In this document: piece after piece, positions 32,571-41,007 of the stretch
How the letters are laid out: the number at the start of each line of letters is the position of its first letter
Position numbering within the stretch: the first letter of the stretch is position 1
Assembly: GCA_017744605.1 (NCBI GenBank)
Contig: JAGIAZ010000001.1
Coordinates: forward strand, 310,001 to 374,000
Direction: 5' to 3'
DNA: 64,000 nt
Origin: Sphingobium sp.
GTDB taxonomy: Bacteria > Pseudomonadota > Alphaproteobacteria > Sphingomonadales > Sphingomonadaceae
The notes under the pieces: generated by a model
What the model was told of the DNA's origin: nothing
Database searches by the model: none
What the model saw: the letters and a program-made list of their open reading frames with translations, nothing else
Program-made: the position numbers and the translations under genes

Positions 32571-35500
32571 ATGCGCCACTCAAAGGCTCTGGCCGTTCTG
32601 GCCGCCCTCCCCGCCCTCTTCGCCGCGTCCCCGGCCCTCGCGGTCGAAGCGAGCTTCCATACCTATGACGGGTTCGCGGAGACGGTCGAAGCCTTTCGGC
32701 TCGTCTCGATGATCTTCGCCGATTCGCGCTATGAAACGCTGGTGCTGATCATCGCGACGGTCGGCATCGCTCTGGGCGCGTTGCTGGCGAGCGTGCGTGG
32801 CTCCGGTATCGGCCTCGTCGCCTTCGGGTTCCAGATTCTGGTAGGCGTCGGGCTGTTCATCGGTCTTATCGCGACGACGGGGACGGTCCATGTCTATGAC
32901 CGCGTGCGCAACGCCTATCAGCCGGTCGGCGGGGTGCCCGTGTTGCTCGTGCTCGTCGCCGGCGTCACAAACATGATCGAGCGGTCGCTGGTCGAGACGA
33001 TCGACGACAACACCATCGATCCCAACGCCAAGATGGAATTCGGCGCCGGCGGACACAGCTTCGATCTGTTTTTCAACGCGGTGAGTCCGCGCGGCCCGAT
33101 GACGGACACGTTCCTCGACGCGACGATCAAGGATTATGTCCGCCAATGCTATCCGGTGGCGCGCGTCTCCCCCGCCTACGGGATCGACGACGACAAGCTG
33201 CTGCGGACCACGGAGAACCTGCCTGAAGCCTTCGAGGCGATGGCGGGCCCCGCGACATTTTCCACCGTCTATACCGAAAGCGACAAGGGCGGCGTGACGG
33301 TGAGCTGCGACGAAGCGTGGCACCATATTTCCGAGCGTCTGTCCGATCCCACGCTATTCGATAATTACAGCCGGCAGATTTGCGCGCGGACAGGCTTCAA
33401 TGTCGACGATATCAATCAGCTCACACGCTGTCGCCAGCAACTCGGCGAGATGGGCCAGATCATGCTTGGCCATTCGCTCAACATCCAGGCGCTGATGACG
33501 CATATCATGCTGGGCAATGCCGTCGGCGACGTCCTGTTCGAGGACTCGCCAGCCTCCGCCGCCCGGGTGATGGCGAACCGTGCCGTGGTGGTCAACGGCC
33601 TCGCCACCATGTCGGTCGCCAACGAATGGATGCCCACCATCCGCGCGGTGGTGTTCGGCATCATGCTGTTCATGATACCGGTCGCGCTCTTGTTCATCCT
33701 CACGCCGATCAATCTCAGGGTGGCATCGTTCGCGCTCGGTCTGTTCGTATTCGTCGCGCTCTGGGGCGTCATCGATGCGGGAATCTATCAACTGACACTC
33801 GGGCGCGCGGCAGGCGCGCTTGAAGAGATGCGCGCGAACGCGCTTGCCGCCAATGCCTGGCTGCTCGCGCCGTCGGCGGCGCAAAAGGCGCTGGCGATCT
33901 TCGGCAGCTTCAGGACCGCCGCGGCCGGACTCGCGGGCGCCTTCGTGTTCACCGTCTTCAGGTTCAGCGGCAACGTCTTCACCTCCTTCACCAGCGGCAC
34001 GCTCGGCGTGACCGGTCCGGCCGCCGGCGCGGCGGCGCCGATAGCGACCAGCGAAGGCTATGCGTCGGCGCTCGAGAGCCAGGCCTCGGCGCTGGGCACG
34101 CGGTCGCGCGCGGCGGCATCGTCCAGCTTCGGCGACTTCGGCGAGCGCAGCAGCTTTTCCGCGAACCGCAGCTTCGGCGAAGCGAACCGCATCCTGAACG
34201 ATCGGCCGGGCACGCCCGGCGGCACGGCCTTCGCGCTCGGCGGGATCGAGGGCGCGCGCCAGCTCGGCAGCCTGGCTCCCGCGCTGCAGGGGCGCGACCT
34301 TGCGGACCCGCAGGTCGCACGGGCGGTTCAGGCCAATGCCGCCACCACCGCGATCCATCAATTCGCGGAGAAGGACGCGCTACGCCAACTCGGCACCACC
34401 TATTTCGGCAAAGGACAACCCGGCGAGCGTGCCTTCGCCTCCTTCAGCCAGAATCTCGTGCAGTGGCGCGCCTTTGGCGATCAGCGCGCCTATGGAATGA
34501 TGATGCAGGGTGCGACGCGGCATTTCGAGCGCGCCGGCTATTCGGCCGAGGATGCGGCGCTCAAGGCGACCGGCGTGATCGGAGAGGCGCAGAGCGATCC
34601 CACGTTCGCGAAGCTGATCGCCAACACCTATGATCAGGGCAAGATGCTCGCCAACGATCTCACCTCCGCGCAGGTCCAGGTCGGCGCGATGGAGGGACGC
34701 CGCGATTTCGCCGGCGACCGGGTCGCGGCGACTGAGCGCGGCAATGTTTCAACCGAGCAGGCCTATCGTACCGGCAGCAATCATGGGCAGCGTCAGGCGG
34801 CCGGCATGCTCGGCCTGTCCGTTCAGGAAACGGCGCGACGGATTGGGTTCATCAATGCGCTGTCCGGCGAGGCACGCAGTTCCGCGATCTCGCAATTGTC
34901 TCACGCCACAGGACGCAACGAAGCCCAAGTCCTCCACGCACTGGAGACCTACAATGCGGCAACACAGGTTGGCACCGCCGACGGCGCTACCGCCGAGGCC
35001 ACCCGCGAAGGGACAAGCATCTATGGACGCACGCGTGAAGCGGCGGGCTATGATTTCGCCGAGCGCTCGGGAAAGCTCGACGCGCAGCGAGAGGTCGGAC
35101 CGGATGGGACGCGCGCGGCGGCCCGGATTGGCGAGCGGCGACGTCAGTCCGAGAATTACGGGTTCGCGGAAGGCGCGGCGGCGGCCGGCGTGTCCACGCG
35201 CGAGGCGGCGCATCTCGACAGCTTCATTCAGGCGCTCGGCCGCACCGCCGGCAATCAGGTCGACATGGCCGAGGGTGGCGCCGCGGGTATCGCCGATCGC
35301 GCGCGCAACGAACGGCTCACGCGGATTGTCGAAAATGAGCGGCTGACCCGAATGCAGGGCCTGCTGCGCAGCCACGGCGTCACCATGTCGAAGCGCGCGC
35401 TGGCGATGGCGCAGAATGGTGATCTCAGCATGAATATGACGGCTGGCCAGGCGGAGCAGCTTTTCGTCGCTGGCCTGATCAACGAAAGCCAGCTCGGTGC

Positions 35501-36347
35501 GCTCGCCGACGGTGGGCACGCCCGGTTCAGCTTCGCCGACAACGATCTGCTAGTATCCAGCACGGCAAGGTTCGATCAGTCCTCGCGGAGCGACACCAGC
35601 ACGCGCTTCGAGGCGGGCAAGCAGGCCGGACCAGACACGATCGAGCATTTCATGGGCGGTGGCGAGCAAGGCCAGCGGATGCTGGAGAACTGGCTGACCG
35701 GCGGGTTCGAAATGGACCGCAAGGGCGAATGGCGCCTCAAGCCACAGGTCGCCGACACCCTGCAGCGTGACGTCCAAGCCATTATGACGCAGACCGGCTG
35801 GCAACGCTCATTGTCACGCAGCGCCGACAAGCAGACGACGATGGGCACCATGGTTGGCGCTGAGCTCGGCGCCGGCGCGGTGGTGAATGGGCCTGCCGGT
35901 AGTGGCGAGGAACCACCGCCGGCTGGCTCCAACGAGCGGAGGCGCGCGGCGCAGCCACCTCCCTCTCGTGGAACCAAAGGGCAATTTGGCGTACATCTTG
36001 GAGCCGATAGCCGCGACACCGGAAGCACAAGCTCCACGGCCACGAGCACCATGGATATCGTGAACTATGATGTCCGATCCGCCATCGCCGCCGCTGAGCG
36101 AGCCGCGTCGAAATCCAGCACGCCCGCGGCGACCTTCTCTAACGAACTCTCGCGGCAGGTCCTGGGCCGCGACGGACTGCGCAATCGCTATCTGGAAAAT
36201 GCCGACTCTGGGCGCAGCACCTGGGACTATGCCGCGCCTCTGACATCGAGCGAACAGGACGCTATCCTGAAGGGGGGCCGCCTCAACCTGGATCGCGATC
36301 ATGGGAGCGGGGACGGCGACCCAACCTACAAAACCAGGAAAGATTAG
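32571..36347 (+). CDS. traG: TraG, mating-pair stabilisation and pilus assembly protein
   Basis: This 1258-residue protein starts at ATG 32571 after GGAGAG. The N-terminal third has a signal-like segment and multiple membrane helices (TLVLIIATVGIALGALLASV, FGIMLFMIPVALLFILTPIN), as in TraG_N. The C-terminal two thirds are soluble, Ala/Gln/Arg-rich and probably periplasmic or translocated. In F the C-terminal part mediates entry exclusion. It is the last gene of the operon, and its stop shares the bases TTAG with the stop of the convergent gene. Confidence 0.92.
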   Translation: MRHSKALAVLAALPALFAASPALAVEASFHTYDGFAETVEAFRLVSMIFADSRYETLVLIIATVGIALGALLASVRGSGIGLVAFGFQILVGVGLFIGLIATTGTVHVYDRVRNAYQPVGGVPVLLVLVAGVTNMIERSLVETIDDNTIDPNAKMEFGAGGHSFDLFFNAVSPRGPMTDTFLDATIKDYVRQCYPVARVSPAYGIDDDKLLRTTENLPEAFEAMAGPATFSTVYTESDKGGVTVSCDEAWHHISERLSDPTLFDNYSRQICARTGFNVDDINQLTRCRQQLGEMGQIMLGHSLNIQALMTHIMLGNAVGDVLFEDSPASAARVMANRAVVVNGLATMSVANEWMPTIRAVVFGIMLFMIPVALLFILTPINLRVASFALGLFVFVALWGVIDAGIYQLTLGRAAGALEEMRANALAANAWLLAPSAAQKALAIFGSFRTAAAGLAGAFVFTVFRFSGNVFTSFTSGTLGVTGPAAGAAAPIATSEGYASALESQASALGTRSRAAASSSFGDFGERSSFSANRSFGEANRILNDRPGTPGGTAFALGGIEGARQLGSLAPALQGRDLADPQVARAVQANAATTAIHQFAEKDALRQLGTTYFGKGQPGERAFASFSQNLVQWRAFGDQRAYGMMMQGATRHFERAGYSAEDAALKATGVIGEAQSDPTFAKLIANTYDQGKMLANDLTSAQVQVGAMEGRRDFAGDRVAATERGNVSTEQAYRTGSNHGQRQAAGMLGLSVQETARRIGFINALSGEARSSAISQLSHATGRNEAQVLHALETYNAATQVGTADGATAEATREGTSIYGRTREAAGYDFAERSGKLDAQREVGPDGTRAAARIGERRRQSENYGFAEGAAAAGVSTREAAHLDSFIQALGRTAGNQVDMAEGGAAGIADRARNERLTRIVENERLTRMQGLLRSHGVTMSKRALAMAQNGDLSMNMTAGQAEQLFVAGLINESQLGALADGGHARFSFADNDLLVSSTARFDQSSRSDTSTRFEAGKQAGPDTIEHFMGGGEQGQRMLENWLTGGFEMDRKGEWRLKPQVADTLQRDVQAIMTQTGWQRSLSRSADKQTTMGTMVGAELGAGAVVNGPAGSGEEPPPAGSNERRRAAQPPPSRGTKGQFGVHLGADSRDTGSTSSTATSTMDIVNYDVRSAIAAAERAASKSSTPAATFSNELSRQVLGRDGLRNRYLENADSGRSTWDYAAPLTSSEQDAILKGGRLNLDRDHGSGDGDPTYKTRKD

Positions 36348-36766
36348 GGAATGAGGCGATCACGAGCCCGATTCCCGATCCAGCGCGGACCGGATCGAGG
36401 ATCAAACTCATCCATCGTCGGATGGGGAAGGCCATAGCGCCGCAGCACGCTGTAATCCCTGCCATAACGGAGTTCGGCTGGCGGATTTTCGTCAAACAAG
36501 CGACGGAGATAGCCGAAGCCAAGCACCAGCATCGCGGTGACCGGCAGGAAGACGATGTTGAAAATGGCCGCATAGCCGCTCGCATAGAAATCCGCGAGCG
36601 CGGCAATCCTGGTCGGCCCGCCGGCGGGCATCCAATAGATCGGGATGGCCACCCACCAGAGCTTCGCGAACCAGGGGCGCCAGAGGTAATCCGCCGCTCG
36701 CAAAGGCAAGCGCGGTTCCGCTTCGGTGATATCCAGTTGGCTTTCAGTGCTTTCTTCGGTCAACAT
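36344..36766 (-). CDS. Small integral membrane protein convergent with traG
   Basis: About 140 residues from ATG 36766, with AGGA upstream. An N-terminal acidic segment, a LWRPWFAKLWWVAIPIYWMP hydrophobic stretch and a second membrane segment (AIFNIVFLPVTAMLVLGFGYL) are followed by a charged tail (RLFDENPPAELRYGRDYSVLRRYGLPHPTMDEFDP). No family is recognised. The position beside traG makes an exclusion or surface role conceivable, but this is a guess. Confidence 0.6.
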   Translation of the reverse strand: MLTEESTESQLDITEAEPRLPLRAADYLWRPWFAKLWWVAIPIYWMPAGGPTRIAALADFYASGYAAIFNIVFLPVTAMLVLGFGYLRRLFDENPPAELRYGRDYSVLRRYGLPHPTMDEFDPRSGPRWIGNRARDRLIP

Positions 36767-36921
36767 AACCAATTCCTGCCGGTTGAGACTTTACCAGATT
36801 CAGGCCCTTTGGGAATTTATTCCGCGCTCAGTTTGTACCGGTTGATGCTTGATGACAGGGTATCGCATTCCTCGATGGATGGAGTCGCGAGCGGAACCAC
36901 ACACATTCATCCACCCACGCT

Positions 36922-37296
36922 TCATCGCGAGAGTTGATATTCCCGGATCAGCACTGCGGCGGGCAGATGCCATGCGGCTTCGATCTTTCTGATCATCGCC
37001 AGCGACAAAGCCCTGTGGCGGTTCATAACCTCCGAAACGCGATTATCGCCGATGAGATCCGCGAGCTCACGCCGGTCATGTTCGCCGCTATCCAGCGCCG
37101 TCTGGATGGCTTCGATCGGATCCAAATCAGCGACCGGCCACCGCTTGCCCTCATATGCCTCCACAAGCGTCGTCAGCAGGTCCAGACGGTCATAGCCTTC
37201 CGTACCCGGCGCAACATCCCACAGGCTCTGGATCGCCTCCAGCGCGAGGCGATGATCCTCATCATTGCGGAGCGGACGGATTTCAAAATCGGTCAT
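36922..37296 (-). CDS. higA: HigA-like antitoxin (helix-turn-helix)
   Basis: About 124 residues from ATG 37296. The N-terminal part is the HigA type common in proteobacteria (EAIQSLWDVAPGTEGYDRLDLLTTLVEAYEGKRWP). The HTH region follows (RRELADLIGDNRVSEVMNRHRALSLAMIRKIEAAWHLPAAVLI). It follows the toxin gene, the HigBA order. It would neutralise HigB and repress the operon at the twin palindromes upstream. Confidence 0.92.
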   Translation of the reverse strand: MTDFEIRPLRNDEDHRLALEAIQSLWDVAPGTEGYDRLDLLTTLVEAYEGKRWPVADLDPIEAIQTALDSGEHDRRELADLIGDNRVSEVMNRHRALSLAMIRKIEAAWHLPAAVLIREYQLSR

Positions 37297-37307
37297 GTTC
37301 CAGTCCT

Positions 37308-37610
37308 TCAAAATTGACCAACGGTCAGCGCGTCAACCCGGTCATATTCCTTGTGCGTTCCGATAAATTTGACGAACGCGATTTGCAGATCGAAGCGGAA
37401 AGCGACGATCATGCGATGATTGCCGCCCGCAACCTCAAAGCGGACCCGTTCGGCATTCAGAACCTTGGCCGTCGAGAATGCGGCCTGGACTTCGGTCGTC
37501 GACTGCCACTTTGCCGCTCGCGCCACCAGAACCCAATGATCCAAAGACGCCTTGGTCAATGGATGTCGCGCCGCATAGGAAGCGATATTCGAACGAGCGA
37601 TGATCCTCAT
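37308..37610 (-). CDS. higB: HigB-like mRNA interferase toxin
   Basis: About 100 residues from ATG 37610 (MRIIARSNIASYAARHP). A longer frame to 37688 would read through the operators and is rejected. The family pattern is clear: HPLTKASLDHWVLVARAAKWQ, then RVRFEVAGGNHRMIVAFRF and FVKFIGTHKEYDRVDA, the typical RelE-fold HigB that cuts ribosome-bound mRNA. Eleven bases separate it from higA. Confidence 0.93.
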   Translation of the reverse strand: MRIIARSNIASYAARHPLTKASLDHWVLVARAAKWQSTTEVQAAFSTAKVLNAERVRFEVAGGNHRMIVAFRFDLQIAFVKFIGTHKEYDRVDALTVGQF

Positions 37611-37626
37611 CGCGAGGATATGCCAA

Positions 37627-37667
37627 TTCCCAATTTGGGAAGCAAGCATTATTTCCCAATTTGGGAA
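37627..37667. promoter_or_regulatory. Twin perfect palindromes upstream of higBA (operators)
   Basis: TTCCCAATTTGGGAA occurs twice, at 37627-37641 and 37653-37667, each a perfect 15-base palindrome, with centres 26 bases apart. They start 17 bases upstream of the higB ATG, where HigA would bind to shut off its promoter. The identity of the two copies is strong evidence for function. Confidence 0.8.
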
Positions 37668-37863
37668 TAAGCTGCCGAAACCCCGCATCGTCTCGCAACG
37701 GCCACGGCGATCGCGAACGCAACCAAATCTGCCCCTCAGAGAAGATCCTTGGCTGTAAATAGGCGCCCAACCGGGACCCCTTATCGGCGTCGAACAGGCC
37801 CCCCCTTTCGATTGGTGGTGTGACGATGACCAGCTCGAAGCGTTCTGATCGACTGCCTGACGG

Positions 37864-38177
37864 TCAGCTGCGGTGCTTGAGGCGCCAGCTGTCGTTGCCG
37901 GTCTCGACGATGTCGCAGGGATGGGTAAGGCGGTCGAGCATGGCCGTCGTCATCTTCGGATCGCCGAACACGGTCGGCCCCTCACCGAACACCAGGTTGG
38001 TGGCGAAGATCACCGAGGTCCGCTCTTAGAGCTTGCTGATGAGGTGGAACAGCAGTTGGTCGTCGGAGCGGGCGAACGGCAGGTAACGGAGCTCGTCGAG
38101 CACAACGACGTCGAGCCGGGTGAGCTGGGCCGCCAGGGTCCCGGCCTTGCCGATCCGGGCCTCTTCCTCGAGCCGGT
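37864..38177 (-). pseudogene. istB: IstB-type IS21 helper ATPase, C-terminal remnant with internal stop
   Basis: Read on the minus strand, the segment encodes NRLEEEARIGKAGTLAAQLTRLDVVVLDELRYLPFARSDDQLLFHLISKL, then a TAA at 38028-38026. It continues in frame as [20 protein letters not shown] and [32 protein letters not shown]. This is the end of IstB, the AAA+ helper of IS21 elements. The Walker A half and istA are missing. Confidence 0.85.
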
Positions 38178-38255
38178 TCACAGTCCGGGGCCAGCCGGTT
38201 GCGCCAGCGCCGCCATCGGAATTACTGCCAGCGTGATCGCAACCCACTTCTTCAT
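38178..38255 (-). pseudogene. 5' stub of a secreted-protein gene cut by the IstB remnant
   Basis: ATG 38255 follows GAGGAGGAG and encodes 25 residues (MKKWVAITLAVIPMAALAQ, then PAGPGL) before a stop at 38178. This is a signal peptide with a ALA-Q cleavage site and almost no mature protein. It is most likely the beginning of a lost periplasmic protein gene. Confidence 0.5.
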
Positions 38256-38395
38256 GTGCTCCTCCTCGATCCGAGATATAGCGCGCGCGTGACTCTTCGG
38301 CTTGGATGGAATCGTCCGCACGAATGCGCTGCCGGGTGGATTGCTTGGGCAATCTCTGGTATATTGGTAGAAGAATTGCTTTTAGGGTAGAACCC

Positions 38396-38644
38396 ATGGG
38401 CCTCAACATTAAGGATCCCGAGGCGCATCGCCTTGCTCAAGCCATCGCCCAGGAGACGGGCGAAACGATGACGCGGGTGATCATCGAAGCCCTTCGCGAT
38501 CGTTTGTCGCAAGTGGAGCGAGCACGCGGGAAAGCCAGCGTGGAGGATTTGCTCGCGATCGCCAAACGCTCGTCCGCACTCGTCCACGGTCCCTATCGTC
38601 CGCACGGCGAGGAACTGTACGGGAATGACGGGTTGCCGCGGTGA
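38396..38644 (+). CDS. vapB: VapB-like antitoxin (Rv0623/PSK type)
   Basis: About 82 residues from ATG 38396. The sequence GLNIKDPEAHRLAQAIAQETGETMTRVIIEALRDRL is the ribbon-helix-helix domain of the Rv0623-like VapB family. The C-terminal EDLLAIAKRSSALVHGPYRPHGEELYGNDGLP is the toxin-binding tail ending in the usual Y/D-G-LP. It overlaps vapC by 4 bases. Confidence 0.92.
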   Translation: MGLNIKDPEAHRLAQAIAQETGETMTRVIIEALRDRLSQVERARGKASVEDLLAIAKRSSALVHGPYRPHGEELYGNDGLPR

Positions 38645-39036
38645 TCGTCGACACCTCGGCGCTCGTCGCAATTCTGTATGGCGAAGCGGAAGGCGACCGC
38701 TTTACCGAGATCATCCACGGCGCTGATGTTTGCCGGATCAGCGTCGCGAATTTCCTGGAGCTGTCGATGGTCATCGAGATGCAGCTTGGTCCGGACGGCA
38801 CCCGCCAGGCGGAAACCTTTCTTCGACGTGCGGACATCAGGATCGAGCCGGTGACCGTTGACCAGGGATATATCGCGCGGCAGGCCTTTTTCGATTTCGG
38901 CAAAGGGCGGCACAAGGCGCAACTCAACTTCGGGGACTGCTTCGCCTATGCGCTCTCAAAGGCGCTGGAGGAGCCATTGCTCTACAAGGGGGCCGATTTT
39001 TCCATGACCGACGTGCAGGCGGTTCGGTACATCTGA
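38641..39036 (+). CDS. vapC: VapC-like PIN-domain ribonuclease toxin
   Basis: This 131-residue protein starts at GTG 38641. The PIN acidic residues are visible in VIVDTSALVAILYGE, in ISVANFLELSMVIE, and in LNFGDCFAYALSKALEEPLLYKGADFS with the final acidic cluster. These enzymes cut tRNA or rRNA. Its TGA (39034-39036) overlaps the ATG of the next gene, so vapB, vapC and the MNT-HEPN gene form one tightly coupled unit. Confidence 0.93.
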   Translation: MIVDTSALVAILYGEAEGDRFTEIIHGADVCRISVANFLELSMVIEMQLGPDGTRQAETFLRRADIRIEPVTVDQGYIARQAFFDFGKGRHKAQLNFGDCFAYALSKALEEPLLYKGADFSMTDVQAVRYI

Positions 39037-39956
39037 TGCGCACGGATCTCGATCATCTCCCCGACTCCAAGCGCCGTGAACTGGAGCGCGTGGTCACCAT
39101 CCTGTTCGAGGAATTCGCCGATGCGCACGGCACCCCGAACGGCCGCCGCAAGATGGGGCGCATCCTCAAGATCATCCTCTACGGTTCCTATGCGCGTGGC
39201 GGCTGGGTTGATGAGCCGCATACCGCAAAGGGATACCAGTCGGATTTCGATCTCCTGATCATCGTCAACCAGGACGAGCTGACCGATCGCATAGACTATT
39301 GGGAGCGCGCCGAGGAGCGGCTGTATCGCGAACTCGCTATCACCAAGACGCTTAAGACCCCGGTCAATTTCATCGTCCACACGCTTCAGGAAGTGAACAG
39401 CGGCCTGGCGCACGGGCGCTTCTTCTTCATGGACGTGGCGCGCGATGGGATCGCCCTGTATCAGTCGGATGATACCGAACTCGCCCGCGCCCGCCCGAAG
39501 ACGCCGACCGCCTCACTGAACCTGGCGGAGGAATATTTCGACGATTGGTACCGCGACGCCATGCACGCATTTGAAGGTGCGAAATTTCATATTGAGAAAG
39601 CACACCTTCGTAAGGCTGCGTTCGATCTTCACCAGACAACCGAAGCACTCTATCACTGCGTACTTCTGGTGATGACCTTCTATACTCCACATGTTCACAA
39701 TCTCAATTTTCTCCGCAAACAGGCGGAGCGCCTTTCCCTTAATTTAACCTATGCCTGGCCACGCGAGACCAAGAAGGATCGTGCCTATTTCGAGAAGCTG
39801 AAGGACGCCTACGTGAAGGCGCGCTATTCGAAGCACTATCGGGTCACGCTGGAGCAGCTGCAATGGCTGGCCGAGCACATCGACGAGCTCAGCCAAGCCG
39901 TCCAGGATCTATGCTCCGCCAGAATCGCAGAATTAAAGGCGGCCGCCGCCAACTAG
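39036..39956 (+). CDS. MNT-HEPN fusion protein (nucleotidyltransferase plus HEPN domain)
   Basis: This 306-residue protein has an N-terminal minimal nucleotidyltransferase domain with ILYGSYARGGWVDEPHTAKG and SDFDLLIIV, the GSxxRG...DxD catalytic motif. The C-terminal HEPN domain (from about residue 170) contains KAAFDLHQTTEALYHCVLLV and YVKARYSKHYRVTLEQL, with the RxxxH-type motif of HEPN RNases. In type VII modules MNT and HEPN are separate antitoxin and toxin genes; here they are one chain. The gene starts on the last base of the vapC stop. Confidence 0.88.
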   Translation: MRTDLDHLPDSKRRELERVVTILFEEFADAHGTPNGRRKMGRILKIILYGSYARGGWVDEPHTAKGYQSDFDLLIIVNQDELTDRIDYWERAEERLYRELAITKTLKTPVNFIVHTLQEVNSGLAHGRFFFMDVARDGIALYQSDDTELARARPKTPTASLNLAEEYFDDWYRDAMHAFEGAKFHIEKAHLRKAAFDLHQTTEALYHCVLLVMTFYTPHVHNLNFLRKQAERLSLNLTYAWPRETKKDRAYFEKLKDAYVKARYSKHYRVTLEQLQWLAEHIDELSQAVQDLCSARIAELKAAAAN

Positions 39957-40094
39957 TGGGACATGTACGAACCCGCTGGCGCGGGAGAGGCGCTTGTTTT
40001 GAGGCCTGGCCAGTGATCGGCGGTCTGGGTCTAAGTTGAGGTCTGGGCCAGGTAGGCAGACGATTGCGGCTCCTTTCAACCAAGGAGTCGTATC

Positions 40095-41003
40095 ATGACC
40101 AATGTTCTGTCTGATGCCCCCGTCACTTCCCTGCGTCAGCGCATGATCGAAGACATGAACATGCGCCGGTTCACGCGGAAGACCCAGTTCGATTACGTGC
40201 GGCATGTCGCGAGGTTCGCCACATATCTTGGGCGTCCCCCCGATACTGCGACGGTAGAAGAACTCCGGCAATTCCAGGTCGAACAGCGCGAGGCGGGCAT
40301 AGGGATCCCGACCATGAACAGCATCGTTTCTGCGCTGCGTTTCTTTTTCACTCACACCATTGATCGCCCGGATCTGTCCCGCAAGCTCTACACGGTCAAG
40401 AATCCGCGCTCCTTGCCCATTGTCCTCAGCCGCGAAGAGGTCGTGCTTCTCCTCGGCGCGACCAACTGCCTGAAGCACAAGGCCGCACTGTCCGTTGCGT
40501 ATGGCGCCGGCTTGCGCGCCGCCGAAGTGACGATGCTGAAGGTCCGCGATGTCGACAGCAAGCGCATGCTCCTGCGAGTGGAGCGCGGTAAAGGCGGGCG
40601 CTATCGCAATGCGCTCCTGCCCGCTGACCTTCTTGCCCTTTTGCGCGAGTGGTGGACGGTTGGCCGCAAGCAAGGCGTCATGCACGTCGATGGCTGGCTG
40701 TTCCCGGGCATGCACAATCTTAAGCCGCTTAGTACTCGACAGCTCCATCGCATCGTTGTCGATGCTGCCGAGTCCGCGGGTATCAAAAAGCGGGTCGGCC
40801 CACACACTCTGCGACACAGCTTCGCCACGCATCTATTGGAAGACGGCGTCGATATTCGAATCATCCAGGCGCTGCTCGGGCATGCGAACCTCGAGACCAC
40901 CGCTTTCTACACCACGGTCGCAACTCGAACCGTGCGCGCGGTCATTAGTCCGCTGGACAAGTTGACGACGCTGCTCGAGCCGCAGGTGGCTCCTCCCGAC
41001 TGA
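40095..41003 (+). CDS. Tyrosine recombinase associated with the IS91 element
   Basis: This 302-residue protein has CAAGGAG about 8 bases upstream of the ATG. The N-terminal core-binding domain (SLRQRMIEDMNMRRFTRKTQFDYVRHV) is followed by the catalytic domain: AYGAGLRAAEVTML with the first Arg, GPHTLRHSFATHLLEDG with H-x-x-R, LLGHANLETTAFY with the His and Tyr. All key residues are present, so it looks active. It precedes the transposase by 4 bases. Confidence 0.92.
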   Translation: MTNVLSDAPVTSLRQRMIEDMNMRRFTRKTQFDYVRHVARFATYLGRPPDTATVEELRQFQVEQREAGIGIPTMNSIVSALRFFFTHTIDRPDLSRKLYTVKNPRSLPIVLSREEVVLLLGATNCLKHKAALSVAYGAGLRAAEVTMLKVRDVDSKRMLLRVERGKGGRYRNALLPADLLALLREWWTVGRKQGVMHVDGWLFPGMHNLKPLSTRQLHRIVVDAAESAGIKKRVGPHTLRHSFATHLLEDGVDIRIIQALLGHANLETTAFYTTVATRTVRAVISPLDKLTTLLEPQVAPPD

Positions 41004-41007
41004 GCCG

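Noticed and set aside
33354..34361. Minus-strand frame inside traG
   Set aside because: Low-complexity Arg/Glu-rich translation typical of an antisense shadow.
36344..36347. Possible terminator for traG
   Set aside because: No stem or T run near the stop.
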